A DNA stretch of 64,000 nt from CAVEFW01 sp963643505 (GTDB lineage: Bacteria > Actinomycetota > Coriobacteriia > Coriobacteriales > Eggerthellaceae): the NCBI GenBank assembly GCA_963643505.1, contig CAVIKF010000002.1, positions 124,001 through 188,000 of the forward strand, read 5' to 3'. A program made the position numbers and the translations under genes. Numbering within the stretch: position 1 is the stretch's first letter; each line of letters begins with the position of its first letter. Below are positions 26,096 through 34,429 of the stretch, in pieces. The notes under the pieces were generated by a model, which was not told the DNA's origin, ran no database searches, and was given only the letters and a program-made list of their open reading frames with translations.

Positions 26096-26392
26096 TTACT
26101 GCTCGCGGTCGGTGCGGGCCACAATCATGTGACGCACAACAACGTCATTGATGCGCAGGATGCGATCAAGCTCGGCAATGCTCTGGGGATCAGCATGGAA
26201 ATCAACCAAGGTGTACACACCCTCGGTCAAACCGTTAATCTCGTAAGCGAGTTTACGCTTGCCCCACTCGTCGACGTTGTCGATGGTGCCATTGTCAGCG
26301 GCGATCGTGTTCTCGATGCGCTTCATGGCTGCCAAACGAGATTCCTCATCAATCGTCGGAGCAACAAAGAACAGCAGTTCGTAAGCCTTCAT
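26096..26392 (-). CDS. rpsF: 30S ribosomal protein bS6
   Basis: 98 aa: MKAYELLFFVAPTIDEESRLAAMKRIENTIAADNGTI, VDEWGKRKLAYEINGLTEGVYTLVDF and RILRINDVVVRHMIVARTD match bS6 throughout. First gene of the rpsF-ssb-rpsR-rplI operon, behind AAAGGAGGTGA. A leader hairpin and a good sigma-70-type promoter lie upstream. Confidence 0.98.
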   Translation of the reverse strand: MKAYELLFFVAPTIDEESRLAAMKRIENTIAADNGTIDNVDEWGKRKLAYEINGLTEGVYTLVDFHADPQSIAELDRILRINDVVVRHMIVARTDREQ

Positions 26393-26419
26393 CAGCTCAC
26401 CTCCTTTGGACTCATACGG

Positions 26420-26450
26420 CCTCAGGCGCTGTGAAGGAAATAACCCGAGG
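26420..26450 (-). ncRNA. rpsF leader hairpin, possible S6:S18 autoregulatory element
   Basis: In the rpsF leader a 7-bp stem CCTCGGG/CCTGAGG (one G-U) with a 17-base loop is followed immediately by CCG. Many rpsF leaders carry an S6:S18-binding structure with an unpaired CCG. The match here is only to that general description; I could not build the full motif. Confidence 0.3.
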
Positions 26451-26466
26451 CAGGAATAGCCTTTTC

Positions 26467-26495
26467 ATACTATCAGAAGCAAATATTACCTACAA
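26467..26495 (-). promoter_or_regulatory. Promoter of the rpsF operon
   Basis: TTGTAG (26495-26490), 17-bp spacer, TAGTAT (26472-26467) with a TG one base upstream of the -10. The predicted start near 26460 gives a leader of about 70 bases holding the hairpin. The same -35 hexamer is seen before parA. Confidence 0.6.
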
Positions 26496-26806
26496 GGACG
26501 TTTTTCTTTGTTTTGCTCCGCCGCACGGATTCCTCACATTTCTCACCATGGACGCTGCAACAAAAACCCTACAGCCCTCCTATCCTCATAAACAACCGTC
26601 GTTTGTCGAGTTTTAGCCAAACGCTGGCCCGTTTCTTGTTCTGTTCTTGTCAGGTTCTCATCAGACTAAAACAAAGCACAAGTCCCCGTCTAAGAGCGTT
26701 TTCTTCTTCGGAAGAACCACTTTCTGACCATGACGGAGCCCGTCTTTGTCCGAGAAAAAAGCCGCCGGAAGTTCCGACGGCCCTACACGCATGTTTGGGC
26801 AAGAGG
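26496..26806. other. Intergenic stretch without a gene
   Basis: Open frames here have poor composition and no ribosome sites. The only structure seen is the terminator at 26755-26781. Confidence 0.5.
26755..26781 (-). terminator. Terminator of the acidic hypothetical gene
   Basis: On the minus strand GCCGTCGGAA and TTCCGGCGGC form a GC-rich stem with one mismatch, followed by six T. It lies about 25 bases beyond the stop. Confidence 0.75.
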
Positions 26807-27358
26807 TTACTCCTCAACGGTAACGCAGCCTCCGTCTTCGAAGCCCTCACCGCTCAGATAACGTGGGTCTATATCGTCTTCTGCGTAGACGCTGGGATCG
26901 CAAAGATCCTTCATGAAGTTGGGCGCCTCGCCAATATATGCCGGATCAGCTTCCACAACGACGATGCCACTATCCTCCTCCACCTCGTAAAGGTAGCCGA
27001 TGGCGTAACCGTCGCTCGCGCCGGGAGTGGAGCCTTCGGCGATGATGCAATCCTTCATACCGTCATCGGTGTCAACGTAACCGTCATAGCAAAACGCATA
27101 AGCATCGGCCCCTCGCGCACCTTCGACCGTGTGCTTTGCCAACGCGAAGCAATCCTCAGCGCTATCGCCGGGATGGGTCTCCAAAAACAGGCTGTCCTTG
27201 ATTGCCAACAGGGTAAAGGGCACAAGCAACTGCTTGCCCAAAATGTACTTCTTTCCCTCCTCGAGGGCCTCGAGCATGACTCGTTCGAGGTATTCAGGGA
27301 TATCAGGAACCTCATCATATTCAACGTCGACGCTACGATCGTTGTATTCCTCAGCCAT
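26807..27358 (-). CDS. Acidic hypothetical protein
   Basis: 183 aa, no family recognised. Very acidic, with no signal peptide or membrane segment, so cytoplasmic. It has an N-terminal EVPDIPEYLERVMLEALEEGKKYILGKQLLVPFTLLAI and a C-terminus with DPAYIGEAPNFMKDLCDPSVYAEDDIDPRYL. An AGAGGAGT ribosome site precedes the ATG and a terminator follows, so it is a real single gene. The ordered middle (GADAYAFCYDGYVDTDDG, GYAIGYLYEVEEDSGIVVVE) suggests a compact alpha/beta domain. Confidence 0.75.
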   Translation of the reverse strand: MAEEYNDRSVDVEYDEVPDIPEYLERVMLEALEEGKKYILGKQLLVPFTLLAIKDSLFLETHPGDSAEDCFALAKHTVEGARGADAYAFCYDGYVDTDDGMKDCIIAEGSTPGASDGYAIGYLYEVEEDSGIVVVEADPAYIGEAPNFMKDLCDPSVYAEDDIDPRYLSGEGFEDGGCVTVEE

Positions 27359-27440
27359 TACGACTCCTCTCGTCTAAAAGCGTTTGCCACAGTGTAAACC
27401 ACACCGTGAGCTCTCCCGACAAGAGCTCGACAAACGCACG

Positions 27441-27472
27441 AAAAAGGAAAGGGCCCCGTACCCGAGGCCCTG
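27441..27472 (-). terminator. Terminator of tRNA-Ser(CGA)
   Basis: CAGGGCC pairs with GGGCCCT around an 8- to 9-base loop, followed by TTCCTTTTT, just past the tRNA 3' end. Confidence 0.75.
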
Positions 27473-27480
27473 GCAATTCC

Positions 27481-27573
27481 TGGCGGAGGATGAGGGATTC
27501 GAACCCTCGTTAGCGGGAATACCGCTAAAACAGTTTTCGAGACTGCCGCCTTCAACCACTCGGCCAACCCTCC
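27481..27573 (-). tRNA. tRNA-Ser(CGA)
   Basis: Type II tRNA with long variable arm. Acceptor GGAGGGT pairs with ATCCTCC, discriminator G and encoded CCA. The anticodon loop CTCGAAA in a CAGT/ACTG stem gives anticodon CGA (reads UCG). The T arm GAGGGTTCGAATCCCTC is perfect. Confidence 0.95.
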
Positions 27574-27655
27574 AGTCGCAAATCAGTATTGTAACCGCAG
27601 ATTGAATGGTGCGGGTGATTTTTTTCAAATCGCGGAAAGTCCCCGCATATCAGAA

Positions 27656-27677
27656 AGGGCCCCATCGCTGGGACCCT
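27656..27677 (-). terminator. Hairpin after tRNA-Ser(GGA)
   Basis: AGGGTCCCA and TGGGGCCCT form a 9-bp stem (one G-U) with a 4-base loop, followed by a weak TTTC. Probably the tRNA terminator. Confidence 0.6.
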
Positions 27678-27686
27678 GTTGTTTCA

Positions 27687-27778
27687 TGGCGGAGAGACGG
27701 GGATTTGAACCCCGGATACCCTTTTGGGGCATACACGATTTCCAATCGTGCTCCTTCGGCCAGCTCGGACATCTCTCC
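27687..27778 (-). tRNA. tRNA-Ser(GGA)
   Basis: Type II tRNA. Acceptor GGAGAGA pairs with TCTCTCC, encoded CCA. The loop TTGGAAA in a CACGA/TCGTG stem gives anticodon GGA (reads UCC/UCU). T arm CGGGGTTCAAATCCCCG. It lies about 110 bases upstream of the CGA tRNA, same strand. Confidence 0.95.
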
Positions 27779-27823
27779 ATAACCGAACACGCTCTATGTA
27801 AGGCGAACGTGCAGCGAAATTGA

Positions 27824-27851
27824 ATTATACATGAGGTCAGCGAACTAACAA
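27824..27851 (-). promoter_or_regulatory. Promoter of tRNA-Ser(GGA)
   Basis: TTGTTA (27851-27846), 16-bp spacer, TATAAT (27829-27824) preceded by TG. The expected start is about 40 bases upstream of the mature 5' end. Confidence 0.6.
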
Positions 27852-27941
27852 GGGGGAAATCCCACTTTTTGGCTATTTCCTTCTTGTCCTCTACCCGTTC
27901 GCGCCCTTCAGCCCTACGCCATTGCGATTAGCGCCCTCTTG

Positions 27942-29057
27942 TTAGTTAGAGGAATTCGTCGTATTGGATGCGTTCGTCGTATTGGATGCGTCCGTGGCGT
28001 TGGACGTGCTGGATGTGTTCGTGGCGTTGGACGTATTGGACGTATTAGATGTGTACGCGGACATGTCTACATCGTAGGAGAGGTTCTTCGGCATGTCGTT
28101 GATCACGATATTGGCGTTCTCCTTGTACTCGGACACGTAATTGGAGAAGTTGGTCTGCTGCTCATAGGACTCCGCAGTCTCGCTAATGTAGTCGAGCAGG
28201 CCCGACGGGATTTGATCGGTGCTGGTAAGCTCGTCAGGGGCGGTATAGACCTCCGTGCACTTGATAATGTGGTAGCCGTAGTCGCTCTTGACCAAATCGC
28301 TGATCTGACCCTCTTCCAAGGCGTCAAGGCCTTCGGTGTACTCCGTAACGAAGCTGTTTATCATGTCCCAGCCCACGTCGCCACCGTTGCTTGCAGAGCC
28401 CGTGTCCTCGGAGTACTCCTTTGCGGCATCCTCAAACGAGATCTCGTCATTCTTAACCTTGGCAAGGACCTCTTGCGCGGTTGCCTCGTCCGAGATCAAT
28501 ATATGGGAGGAGCGCTTGGCACCCGACAGGTAGCTGGAATACATCTCGGCGTAAGAAAGCAGCGTCTCGTCGTCGGGCGTGGCCAGCGGAGTGACCTTTT
28601 CCATAAGTTCCTGCTCGAGAAGGGCCTCCTCAATACGCTCACGATAGGTTTCCAAGGTGTAGCCCGCGCTCTCCAACGCGCTGTTGAACTCCTCATCGGA
28701 ATCGTAGTTTGCCTTGACCTGATCGACATACTCATCGATCTTGCTGGAATCGATCGTGATGTCGTTTTCCTTAGCAGCAGCCTTGATGACCTCGGTCTCG
28801 ACATAGGAATCAATCATGGTCTCACGAACGGATTCGGGAGTGTATCCATAGGTTGACATCCACTCAGCCCAAGCATCCGCATCCTCCAAGCCATAACTCG
28901 AGCGAAACGCCTCGATGTCCTTGGTAATGGTCTCTTCGTAGATCTCGACACCGTTGACCGTAGCAGCAACCTGCTTACCGGAGCAACCCGTCATCGCAAC
29001 TGCTGCGCCCAAGACAAGGACCGCAGCGCAAACAAGTGCCGTGATTCGCTTTTTCAT
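27942..29057 (-). CDS. PrsA/SurA-like peptidyl-prolyl isomerase lipoprotein
   Basis: 371-aa extracytoplasmic folding factor. The signal peptide ends in lipobox MTGC with lipidated Cys25. A SurA-N-like helical chaperone part follows (VNGVEIYEETITKDIEAF), then a parvulin domain (about 190-290): SSHILISDEATAQEVLAKVKNDEISFEDAAKEYSEDTGSASNGGDVGWD, EGQISDLVKSDYGYHIIKC. The last 40 residues are Ser/Asn/Thr repeats encoded by a short-unit minisatellite. It follows typA on the same strand. Assists folding of secreted proteins; clients unknown. Confidence 0.9.
   Translation of the reverse strand: MKKRITALVCAAVLVLGAAVAMTGCSGKQVAATVNGVEIYEETITKDIEAFRSSYGLEDADAWAEWMSTYGYTPESVRETMIDSYVETEVIKAAAKENDITIDSSKIDEYVDQVKANYDSDEEFNSALESAGYTLETYRERIEEALLEQELMEKVTPLATPDDETLLSYAEMYSSYLSGAKRSSHILISDEATAQEVLAKVKNDEISFEDAAKEYSEDTGSASNGGDVGWDMINSFVTEYTEGLDALEEGQISDLVKSDYGYHIIKCTEVYTAPDELTSTDQIPSGLLDYISETAESYEQQTNFSNYVSEYKENANIVINDMPKNLSYDVDMSAYTSNTSNTSNATNTSSTSNATDASNTTNASNTTNSSN
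27955..28053 (-). repeat. 9/18-bp minisatellite in the C-terminal tail of the PrsA-like gene
   Basis: The 18-bp unit TTCGTCGTATTGGATGCG is present twice exactly (27955-27972, 27973-27990). Degenerate 9- and 18-bp copies follow up to 28053. It encodes alternating Ser/Asn/Thr tripeptides and is a likely site of length variation. Confidence 0.85.
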
Positions 29058-29084
29058 GCCGTCTCCTTTTTCGTCAATCTGTCT

Positions 29085-29101
29085 GCCTGCCCCAAGCAGG
29101 C
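29085..29101 (-). other. Hairpin between typA and the PrsA-like gene
   Basis: GCCTGC/GCAGGC, 6-bp stem with 5-base loop, in the 59-bp spacer. No T run follows it. Confidence 0.3.
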
Positions 29102-29116
29102 CCTCTGGTCTTGCTT

Positions 29117-30931
29117 CTATTTATTCTTCGCAGCTTTTTTGCGCTCAATCGTGGAGAGGATGCGCTTTCGCATGCGAATGTTAACGGGGGTAATCTCGAC
29201 CAACTCATCGTCCTGAATATACTCGAGGGCCTCCTCAAGGGTAAAGGTGATGGGCGGCGTCAACTGGATGGCCTTATCTGCCGTGGAAGAGCGTTGGTTG
29301 CCAAGCTGCTTGGTCTTCTCGACGTTGACAACCATGTCGCCTTCCTTGGCGCTCTCTCCCACAAGCATTCCTTCATAGCACTCGTCACCAGGAGATACGA
29401 ACATGCGCCCACGCTCTTGGAGCGTATCGAGGGCGTATGCAACCGCCTTGCCGGTAGACATTGCGATCATGGAGCCATTCTTGCGACCAACCATCTCGCC
29501 AGAGTAGGGACCGTACTCCTTGAAGTGGTGAAACAGGACCGCTTCGCCGTGGGTTGCGTTGAGGATGTGGGTCTTCAGTCCCATGGTGCCACGAGACGGA
29601 ATGCGGAACGTGAGATGCGTCATGTTCTCGTCGGCAAACATGTCCTCCATGATGCCGCCCGCGAGACCCATGACCTCGATAGCCTTGCCCGAGTAGTCGT
29701 TGGGAACGTCTACCGTGGCCTCCTCGATAGGTTCAAGCTTGTTACCCGCCTCGTCAACCTTGTACACGACCTGGGGACGACCAACTTGGAACTCAAAACC
29801 CTCGCGGCGCATGGTCTCCATGAGGACGGACAGGTGCAAAACGCCACGGCCCGCGACCTCGATACCGGTGGAGTCCTCAAGCTCGGTGATACGCATGGAG
29901 ATGTTGCTCTCCTTCTCGCGCAACAGACGCTCGCGAAGTTGACGGGCGCCGACAATGTCGCCGTCACGACCAACAAGGGGGCTTGTCGACGCCTCGAACA
30001 CGACCGCCATCGTGGGCTCTTCAACCGCGATGGGGTCAAGAATGATCGGGTTCTCACGATCGGTGATCATGTCCCCGATGTCCGCATCCTCTATGCCGAT
30101 AACGGCAATGATGTCGCCCGCCTTGGCCTCTGCCACCTCAAGCTTGCCGAGGTTTTCGAAGGTATGAACCTTGCGAATCTGGGCGTTGTACTCCGTTCCG
30201 TCATTTTTGACTACCTTGACGAGCTCCTTCTCGTGCATCACGCCGCTGTGCAGACGGCCGACACCAATACGGCCCTCGTAGCTGCTGTGATCGACCGTGC
30301 AGACTTGAAGGGCCACAGGCGCATCGACCTCAACATCGGGGCAGGGAATCTCCTTAAGGATGGTGTCAAGGAGGGGAACCATGTCCATATTGTCATCGGC
30401 GTAATCATAACGGGCATAACCGTTGACCGCAGACGTGTAGACAATCGGGAAGTCGAGCTGTTCATCGGTCGCACCAAGCTCGACCATGAGATCGAACACC
30501 TTGTCCACGGCAGCCTCGGGATCAGCGTTGGGACGATCGATCTTGTTGACAACGACGACGATGCGAAGGCCGCGATTCAGCGCGTGGGACAAGACGAAAC
30601 GCGTCTGGGGTTTAGGCCCCTCATAGGCATCCACGATAAGAAGGGCGCCGTCTGCCATGTTCAAGACACGCTCCACCTCGCCGCCGAAATCAGCATGGCC
30701 CGGGGTGTCTATGACGTTGATCTTGACCCCCTTGTAATTGATGGAAATGTTCTTGGACAAAATGGTGATGCCGCGCTCGCGCTCCTGGTCGTTGCTGTCC
30801 AACACGCGATCCTCAACCTGTTGGTTCGCGCGAAATACGTTCGCAGCAAACAGCAGACGGTCAACCAAGGTCGTCTTGCCGTGGTCGACATGAGCAATGA
30901 TTGCCACATTGCGAAGATGTTCTTGTTTCAC
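29117..30931 (-). CDS. typA: Ribosome-associated GTPase TypA/BipA
   Basis: 604-aa translational GTPase implicated in 50S assembly and stress adaptation. G motifs: AHVDHGKTTLVDRLL, RERGITILSKN, DTPGHADFGGEVERVL, NKIDRPNADP, TSAVNGYA. Domain II, the EF-G-like domains III/V (YKVDEAGNKLEPIEEATVDVPNDYSGKAIEVMG) and the BipA-specific C-terminus (RTLEEALEYIQDDELVEITP-like segment, RMRKRILS) follow. The start is a GTG at 30931. Confidence 0.97.
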   Translation of the reverse strand: MKQEHLRNVAIIAHVDHGKTTLVDRLLFAANVFRANQQVEDRVLDSNDQERERGITILSKNISINYKGVKINVIDTPGHADFGGEVERVLNMADGALLIVDAYEGPKPQTRFVLSHALNRGLRIVVVVNKIDRPNADPEAAVDKVFDLMVELGATDEQLDFPIVYTSAVNGYARYDYADDNMDMVPLLDTILKEIPCPDVEVDAPVALQVCTVDHSSYEGRIGVGRLHSGVMHEKELVKVVKNDGTEYNAQIRKVHTFENLGKLEVAEAKAGDIIAVIGIEDADIGDMITDRENPIILDPIAVEEPTMAVVFEASTSPLVGRDGDIVGARQLRERLLREKESNISMRITELEDSTGIEVAGRGVLHLSVLMETMRREGFEFQVGRPQVVYKVDEAGNKLEPIEEATVDVPNDYSGKAIEVMGLAGGIMEDMFADENMTHLTFRIPSRGTMGLKTHILNATHGEAVLFHHFKEYGPYSGEMVGRKNGSMIAMSTGKAVAYALDTLQERGRMFVSPGDECYEGMLVGESAKEGDMVVNVEKTKQLGNQRSSTADKAIQLTPPITFTLEEALEYIQDDELVEITPVNIRMRKRILSTIERKKAAKNK

Positions 30932-31050
30932 TCTCGGTACCTCTCGATTTTTATGTACTCAGTTAACGATAATTATCTGAACTAAACCTTAAAGATTGTA
31001 ATGGTTTCAAAGAAAACGCCAAGGGTTTCCGCATCTTTTTGTGTCAAGCG

Positions 31051-31108
31051 GGGGTTTTCCTCAAAAAAACCTCGCAACCTCTTGCCTTTTTCCCCTTGAG
31101 AAAACCCC
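31051..31108. terminator. Inverted repeat downstream of the O-acylation operon
   Basis: Perfect 9-bp arms GGGGTTTTC and GAAAACCCC are 40 bases apart, with A/T runs in the loop. It lies just past the DHHW gene stop and upstream of typA; probable terminator, though the loop is long. Confidence 0.4.
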
Positions 31109-31113
31109 GAGAG

Positions 31114-33036
31114 CTACCCTTCGTTGCCTCCGTTTTGTGGCAAGGAGGCCAAACCGCCCTCCACGAGACGAGAAAGGGAGGTGTCCTGGGCAAAGGTCGT
31201 GGCGTTATAGAGGAACAAGACGTCGTTGATGTTGTTCGATTCAACAAGCGTCTCAAGGTCCTCTGTGTAATAGCGAGGATCGACGACAAGGATATGCTCA
31301 TAGTCACCAATAAGGAACGGAATGAGGCTGTTGGCGAAGGAATCCTTGATAACAAGGAGGGTTCCGCGGCTGTTCTCGGCATAGCAATCGATCTCGATGA
31401 GGGAGTGATTTCCGCCAAAGAAAACCTCATAGGCGTCCCTCTTGTCAAGCGCAGAGGAGTCGTATGGCGACGAGGCCTTCTCCTTCTCGCTGGTGTAGGT
31501 GACTACGCAAGGAACATCTTGGTCAGATCTGAGGTACACGTGAAGCTCATCGGTGCCCGACAGGAAATATCCTCCCTGGGCGGTCAAAGACCCAGCGAAA
31601 TCGCTTTTCACAACGAGGTCGTTGTACGTCTTGCTCGACACGTTCATGCCCATCTCGTTTGCGAGGTTCATGTAGGCAAGCTGGGCGCCGTAGGTCGTCC
31701 AATGGTGGTCGGTGCGATAGAACAGGTCGAAATCCTTTTTCGCCTCGAACGCCTTCCATACGTCCACCACCCGGGCTCCCGCCTCGGCAAATTGGTTGTT
31801 GATCCCTTCGAGATAGGCCTTTTGGTCATCCACGACAACCTGGCTCGGTAATTTGTAGCTCCAAATACCCGCAGCAGTGGGAGAGACAAGCGTATAGATG
31901 GTCATGTCGTCCTTGTGTGCCTCGGTGAACTTGACAACAGCCTCTGCGGCTGAGTCTTTCTCGGGCGCGACGAACTCAAGAACGAGGGTTCCGTCGCCAC
32001 AACGATAGACCCCGTTGTTCTCAACCCGACCAGAGATGGTCGAGACGGCAGACTTGAGCGTGACCCACATATCGCGGAAGGGGAACTGGTCCTCCACATA
32101 GGTTTGGAACTCACTTTGAAACGTTCCGTTCAAAAAATTGCCCACCGAGACCTCAGGAGCAACCTGGAGTTGTCGGTTCTCTGTCTGGGAGAAGTCGGAG
32201 TCAGGCAAAACGATGCCCAAGACAAGCAACGCGCTAATCAATCCGAGGAAAAATGCCGGCAAGATGTGAGGAGAGCGCTCCTCGGCCAACGTTGAACCTC
32301 CCTCAAGCGTTTCGAGTCTCTTCGTTTCCTTCGCCATCGATTGCGCCTTTGAAGCCAAGCCTGATAGCTTCTCTTTCGCGTTTGAGACAAGAACCTCTCG
32401 ATCAGCCGGGATATCAGCCGAAATCCCTCTTTCCTCGATGCTGCGGCGAGGCCGCTCGGTCTCGCTGTGGCGCGGCTGAACATTCTCGCGTCGGCGGTTA
32501 CGGGGCCCCATCTCCCAATCTTTACGAGAGCGTCCTTCTCCTGCGGAAGGCCGACGAGCAGGCGTGGGCGAGGAAGACCGGGAAGCGCGTCTTTGCGGCT
32601 CCGGCTCCGCGGCGTGCGTGCGGCGGCTTTGCGGCTGTTGCTCCGCGGCGGGCGTGCGCCTCTGCGGCTCCGGCTCCGCGGCGCGCGCGCGGCGTCTTTG
32701 CGGCTCCGGGTCCGCGGCGTGCGTGCGGCGGCTTTGCGCGCTATCACCCTCAAGAGACCCGATATCCCTCGCGGGACGTGCAGAACGGGAAAGATTTTGT
32801 TCGCTCTTGCGAGAGGCCGCCTCGTATTTCTCGCGCGGGGTGAGCGCACGTCGCCTTTGCGGAGACGGCACGCGTTCTGCCTCGACGTTCCCTGTCGAGT
32901 TTGGGCGGGAGGAGCGAGCGGCGGCGCGGTAATGGGATGCGCTGGCAGCATCGCCGTGGTAACGAGCGGAACGGGTAGCGTCGCCGCGGTAGCGGGAGGG
33001 GCTGTTTTCCTGGAAGTTGTCGGATCGTCTTACCAT
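31114..33036 (-). CDS. DHHW/AlgX-like acyltransferase partner with long Arg-rich N-terminus
   Basis: 640 aa from the ATG at 33036; an upstream in-frame extension overlaps the MBOAT gene and is rejected. Residues 1-255 are cytoplasmic, Arg/Ser/Pro/Glu-rich and disordered, with a repeated AAEPEPQRR unit around 103-150. A single TM helix (257-278, ILPAFFLGLISALLVLGIVL) leads to an extracytoplasmic SGNH-like DHHW domain with TENRQLQ, EDQFPFRDMW, DHHWTTYGAQ (443-446) and VIKDSFANSLIPFL. Such proteins work with MBOAT acyltransferases to O-acetylate surface polymers, as AlgJ/AlgX do in alginate acetylation. Last gene of a four-gene operon. The large N-terminal extension is unusual for the family as I know it. 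Confidence 0.85.
   Translation of the reverse strand: MVRRSDNFQENSPSRYRGDATRSARYHGDAASASHYRAAARSSRPNSTGNVEAERVPSPQRRRALTPREKYEAASRKSEQNLSRSARPARDIGSLEGDSAQSRRTHAADPEPQRRRARAAEPEPQRRTPAAEQQPQSRRTHAAEPEPQRRASRSSSPTPARRPSAGEGRSRKDWEMGPRNRRRENVQPRHSETERPRRSIEERGISADIPADREVLVSNAKEKLSGLASKAQSMAKETKRLETLEGGSTLAEERSPHILPAFFLGLISALLVLGIVLPDSDFSQTENRQLQVAPEVSVGNFLNGTFQSEFQTYVEDQFPFRDMWVTLKSAVSTISGRVENNGVYRCGDGTLVLEFVAPEKDSAAEAVVKFTEAHKDDMTIYTLVSPTAAGIWSYKLPSQVVVDDQKAYLEGINNQFAEAGARVVDVWKAFEAKKDFDLFYRTDHHWTTYGAQLAYMNLANEMGMNVSSKTYNDLVVKSDFAGSLTAQGGYFLSGTDELHVYLRSDQDVPCVVTYTSEKEKASSPYDSSALDKRDAYEVFFGGNHSLIEIDCYAENSRGTLLVIKDSFANSLIPFLIGDYEHILVVDPRYYTEDLETLVESNNINDVLFLYNATTFAQDTSLSRLVEGGLASLPQNGGNEG
32587..32736 (-). 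repeat. Imperfect coding repeats (AAEPEPQRR units) in the DHHW gene
   Basis: About four GC-rich copies of a roughly 36-48-bp unit encode RRTHAADPEPQR, RARAAEPEPQRR, TPAAEQQPQSRR and THAAEPEPQRR. The repeat sits in the predicted disordered cytoplasmic part and may vary in copy number between strains. Confidence 0.8.
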
Positions 33037-33040
33037 GGGA

Positions 33041-34429
33041 TCAGAACCTAAAGTAGAGGAACGGGCTATACGAGCTCGACACCATGAAAGCCACACTGAG
33101 AACAAAGGCAACGATGTACAAGGCGATCCATACGCCATGGTGGGTCGCTCGCAGCTTCTCAATGAACCTACCAGGGGCTGGCGCCGAGAACACAGCTCCG
33201 ATGACGATCGGGATGATATAGGACTGGAAATAGAACAGGCTGTACCCGTCCGCGATCCCACCGCCCGCGCCAAAGGCAAACATCGTACCGAGGTAGACCA
33301 AGGCGTCCCCCAACGAATCGATGCTGAAGAACACCCACCCGATCACCGCCACGAACAACGTGATAGCGACGCGAAGAGGGGAAGGAAGCATCTCGATATA
33401 CCTACCTGTGACATACTTCTCGAGCACGAGGATGACCCCATAATAGAAACCCCATGCGATGAAGTTCCAGGCAGCACCATGCCAAAGCCCAGTCAAAGTC
33501 CACACCACGAGCATGTTGAAGATGTGGCGCCCGGCGCTGACACGGTTACCGCCGAGGGGGATGTACACATAATCGCGGAACCAAGTGGACAACGACATGT
33601 GCCACCTACGCCAAAACTCGGTGACGGACTTGGAGATGTAGGGGTGGTTGAAGTTCGGTTGAAACTCGAACCCGAACATGCGACCCAAACCGATAGCCAT
33701 GTCGCTGTATCCGCTGAAGTCGAAGTAGATTTGCAACGTGTAGGCGATGATACCGACCCATGCGGTCACACATGCGAGGTTCTCGATGCCGAGACCGCAA
33801 ATCTGGGTATAGCAAAAACCCAACGTGTCAGCGATGAGAACCTTCTTGACGAGGCCACGAAGGAATTGGGGGGACCCCGTGACTATGTTTTCAAAGGTAA
33901 GGACACGGTCACGAAGCTGCTCGGCGATGTCGTGGTACTTGACGATAGGGCCTGCGACGAGTTGGGGGAACATGCTGAGATACAAAGAGAAATCCAGGAT
34001 GTTCTTGTTGGGTTCGACGTCTTTTCGGTATACGTCCACCAGATAGGAGATGGCTTGGAAGGTATAGAAGGATATACCCACCGGCAAAGCAAGCTCATGG
34101 TAGGTGACATTGACAAAGGGAATACTGTTGATGGTCTCGAGGATGAATCCCCAATACTTGAAAAAACCGAGAACGACAAGATTGACCACTACGGCAAACA
34201 CAAGCTTGAGCTTTCTGTTGCCTGATTCGTTTCCCAAGTCGAGACCGCAAACATAGTTAAACACGCAGGAAAACAACATGAGCACGACATACACCGGCTC
34301 GCCCCACGCATAAAAAAAGATGCTCGCCAAAAGGAGGATGACGTTTTTGCCGCGACCCGGGATAAGGTAGTACAGACCAAGGACGATAGGCAAGAACACA
34401 ACGAGGAATATCAGACTACTGAATACCAT
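33041..34429 (-). CDS. MBOAT-family membrane O-acyltransferase
   Basis: 463-aa polytopic membrane protein (about 10-12 helices) that moves acetyl/acyl groups across the membrane to extracytoplasmic acceptors. AlgI/DltB-type motifs are SLYLSMFPQLVAGPIVKYHDI, IYFDFSGYSDMAIGLGRMFGF, EFWRRWHMSLSTWFRDYVYIPLGGNR and LTGLWHGAAWNFIAWG with the catalytic-type His near residue 317. The ATG at 34429 overlaps the end of the DUF4358 gene; a GTG seven codons earlier is less likely. The partners encoded beside it are DHHW and SGNH proteins. Confidence 0.95.
   Translation of the reverse strand: MVFSSLIFLVVFLPIVLGLYYLIPGRGKNVILLLASIFFYAWGEPVYVVLMLFSCVFNYVCGLDLGNESGNRKLKLVFAVVVNLVVLGFFKYWGFILETINSIPFVNVTYHELALPVGISFYTFQAISYLVDVYRKDVEPNKNILDFSLYLSMFPQLVAGPIVKYHDIAEQLRDRVLTFENIVTGSPQFLRGLVKKVLIADTLGFCYTQICGLGIENLACVTAWVGIIAYTLQIYFDFSGYSDMAIGLGRMFGFEFQPNFNHPYISKSVTEFWRRWHMSLSTWFRDYVYIPLGGNRVSAGRHIFNMLVVWTLTGLWHGAAWNFIAWGFYYGVILVLEKYVTGRYIEMLPSPLRVAITLFVAVIGWVFFSIDSLGDALVYLGTMFAFGAGGGIADGYSLFYFQSYIIPIVIGAVFSAPAPGRFIEKLRATHHGVWIALYIVAFVLSVAFMVSSSYSPFLYFRF

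Noticed and set aside
26513..27397. 294-codon plus-strand frame across the intergenic region and the acidic hypothetical gene
   Set aside because: The minus-strand gene has a good ribosome site and terminator; the plus frame has neither.
27955..28053. CRISPR-like short repeats
   Set aside because: Units are 9-18 bp, directly tandem without spacers and in frame inside a coding region.
29111..30985. 624-codon open frame on the plus strand opposite typA
   Set aside because: Exact antisense shadow of a strongly conserved GTPase gene; no ribosome site and no recognisable domain.
33037..33279. 81-codon N-terminal extension of the DHHW protein
   Set aside because: It lies wholly within the conserved MBOAT gene in another frame; the ATG at 33036 follows the MBOAT stop.
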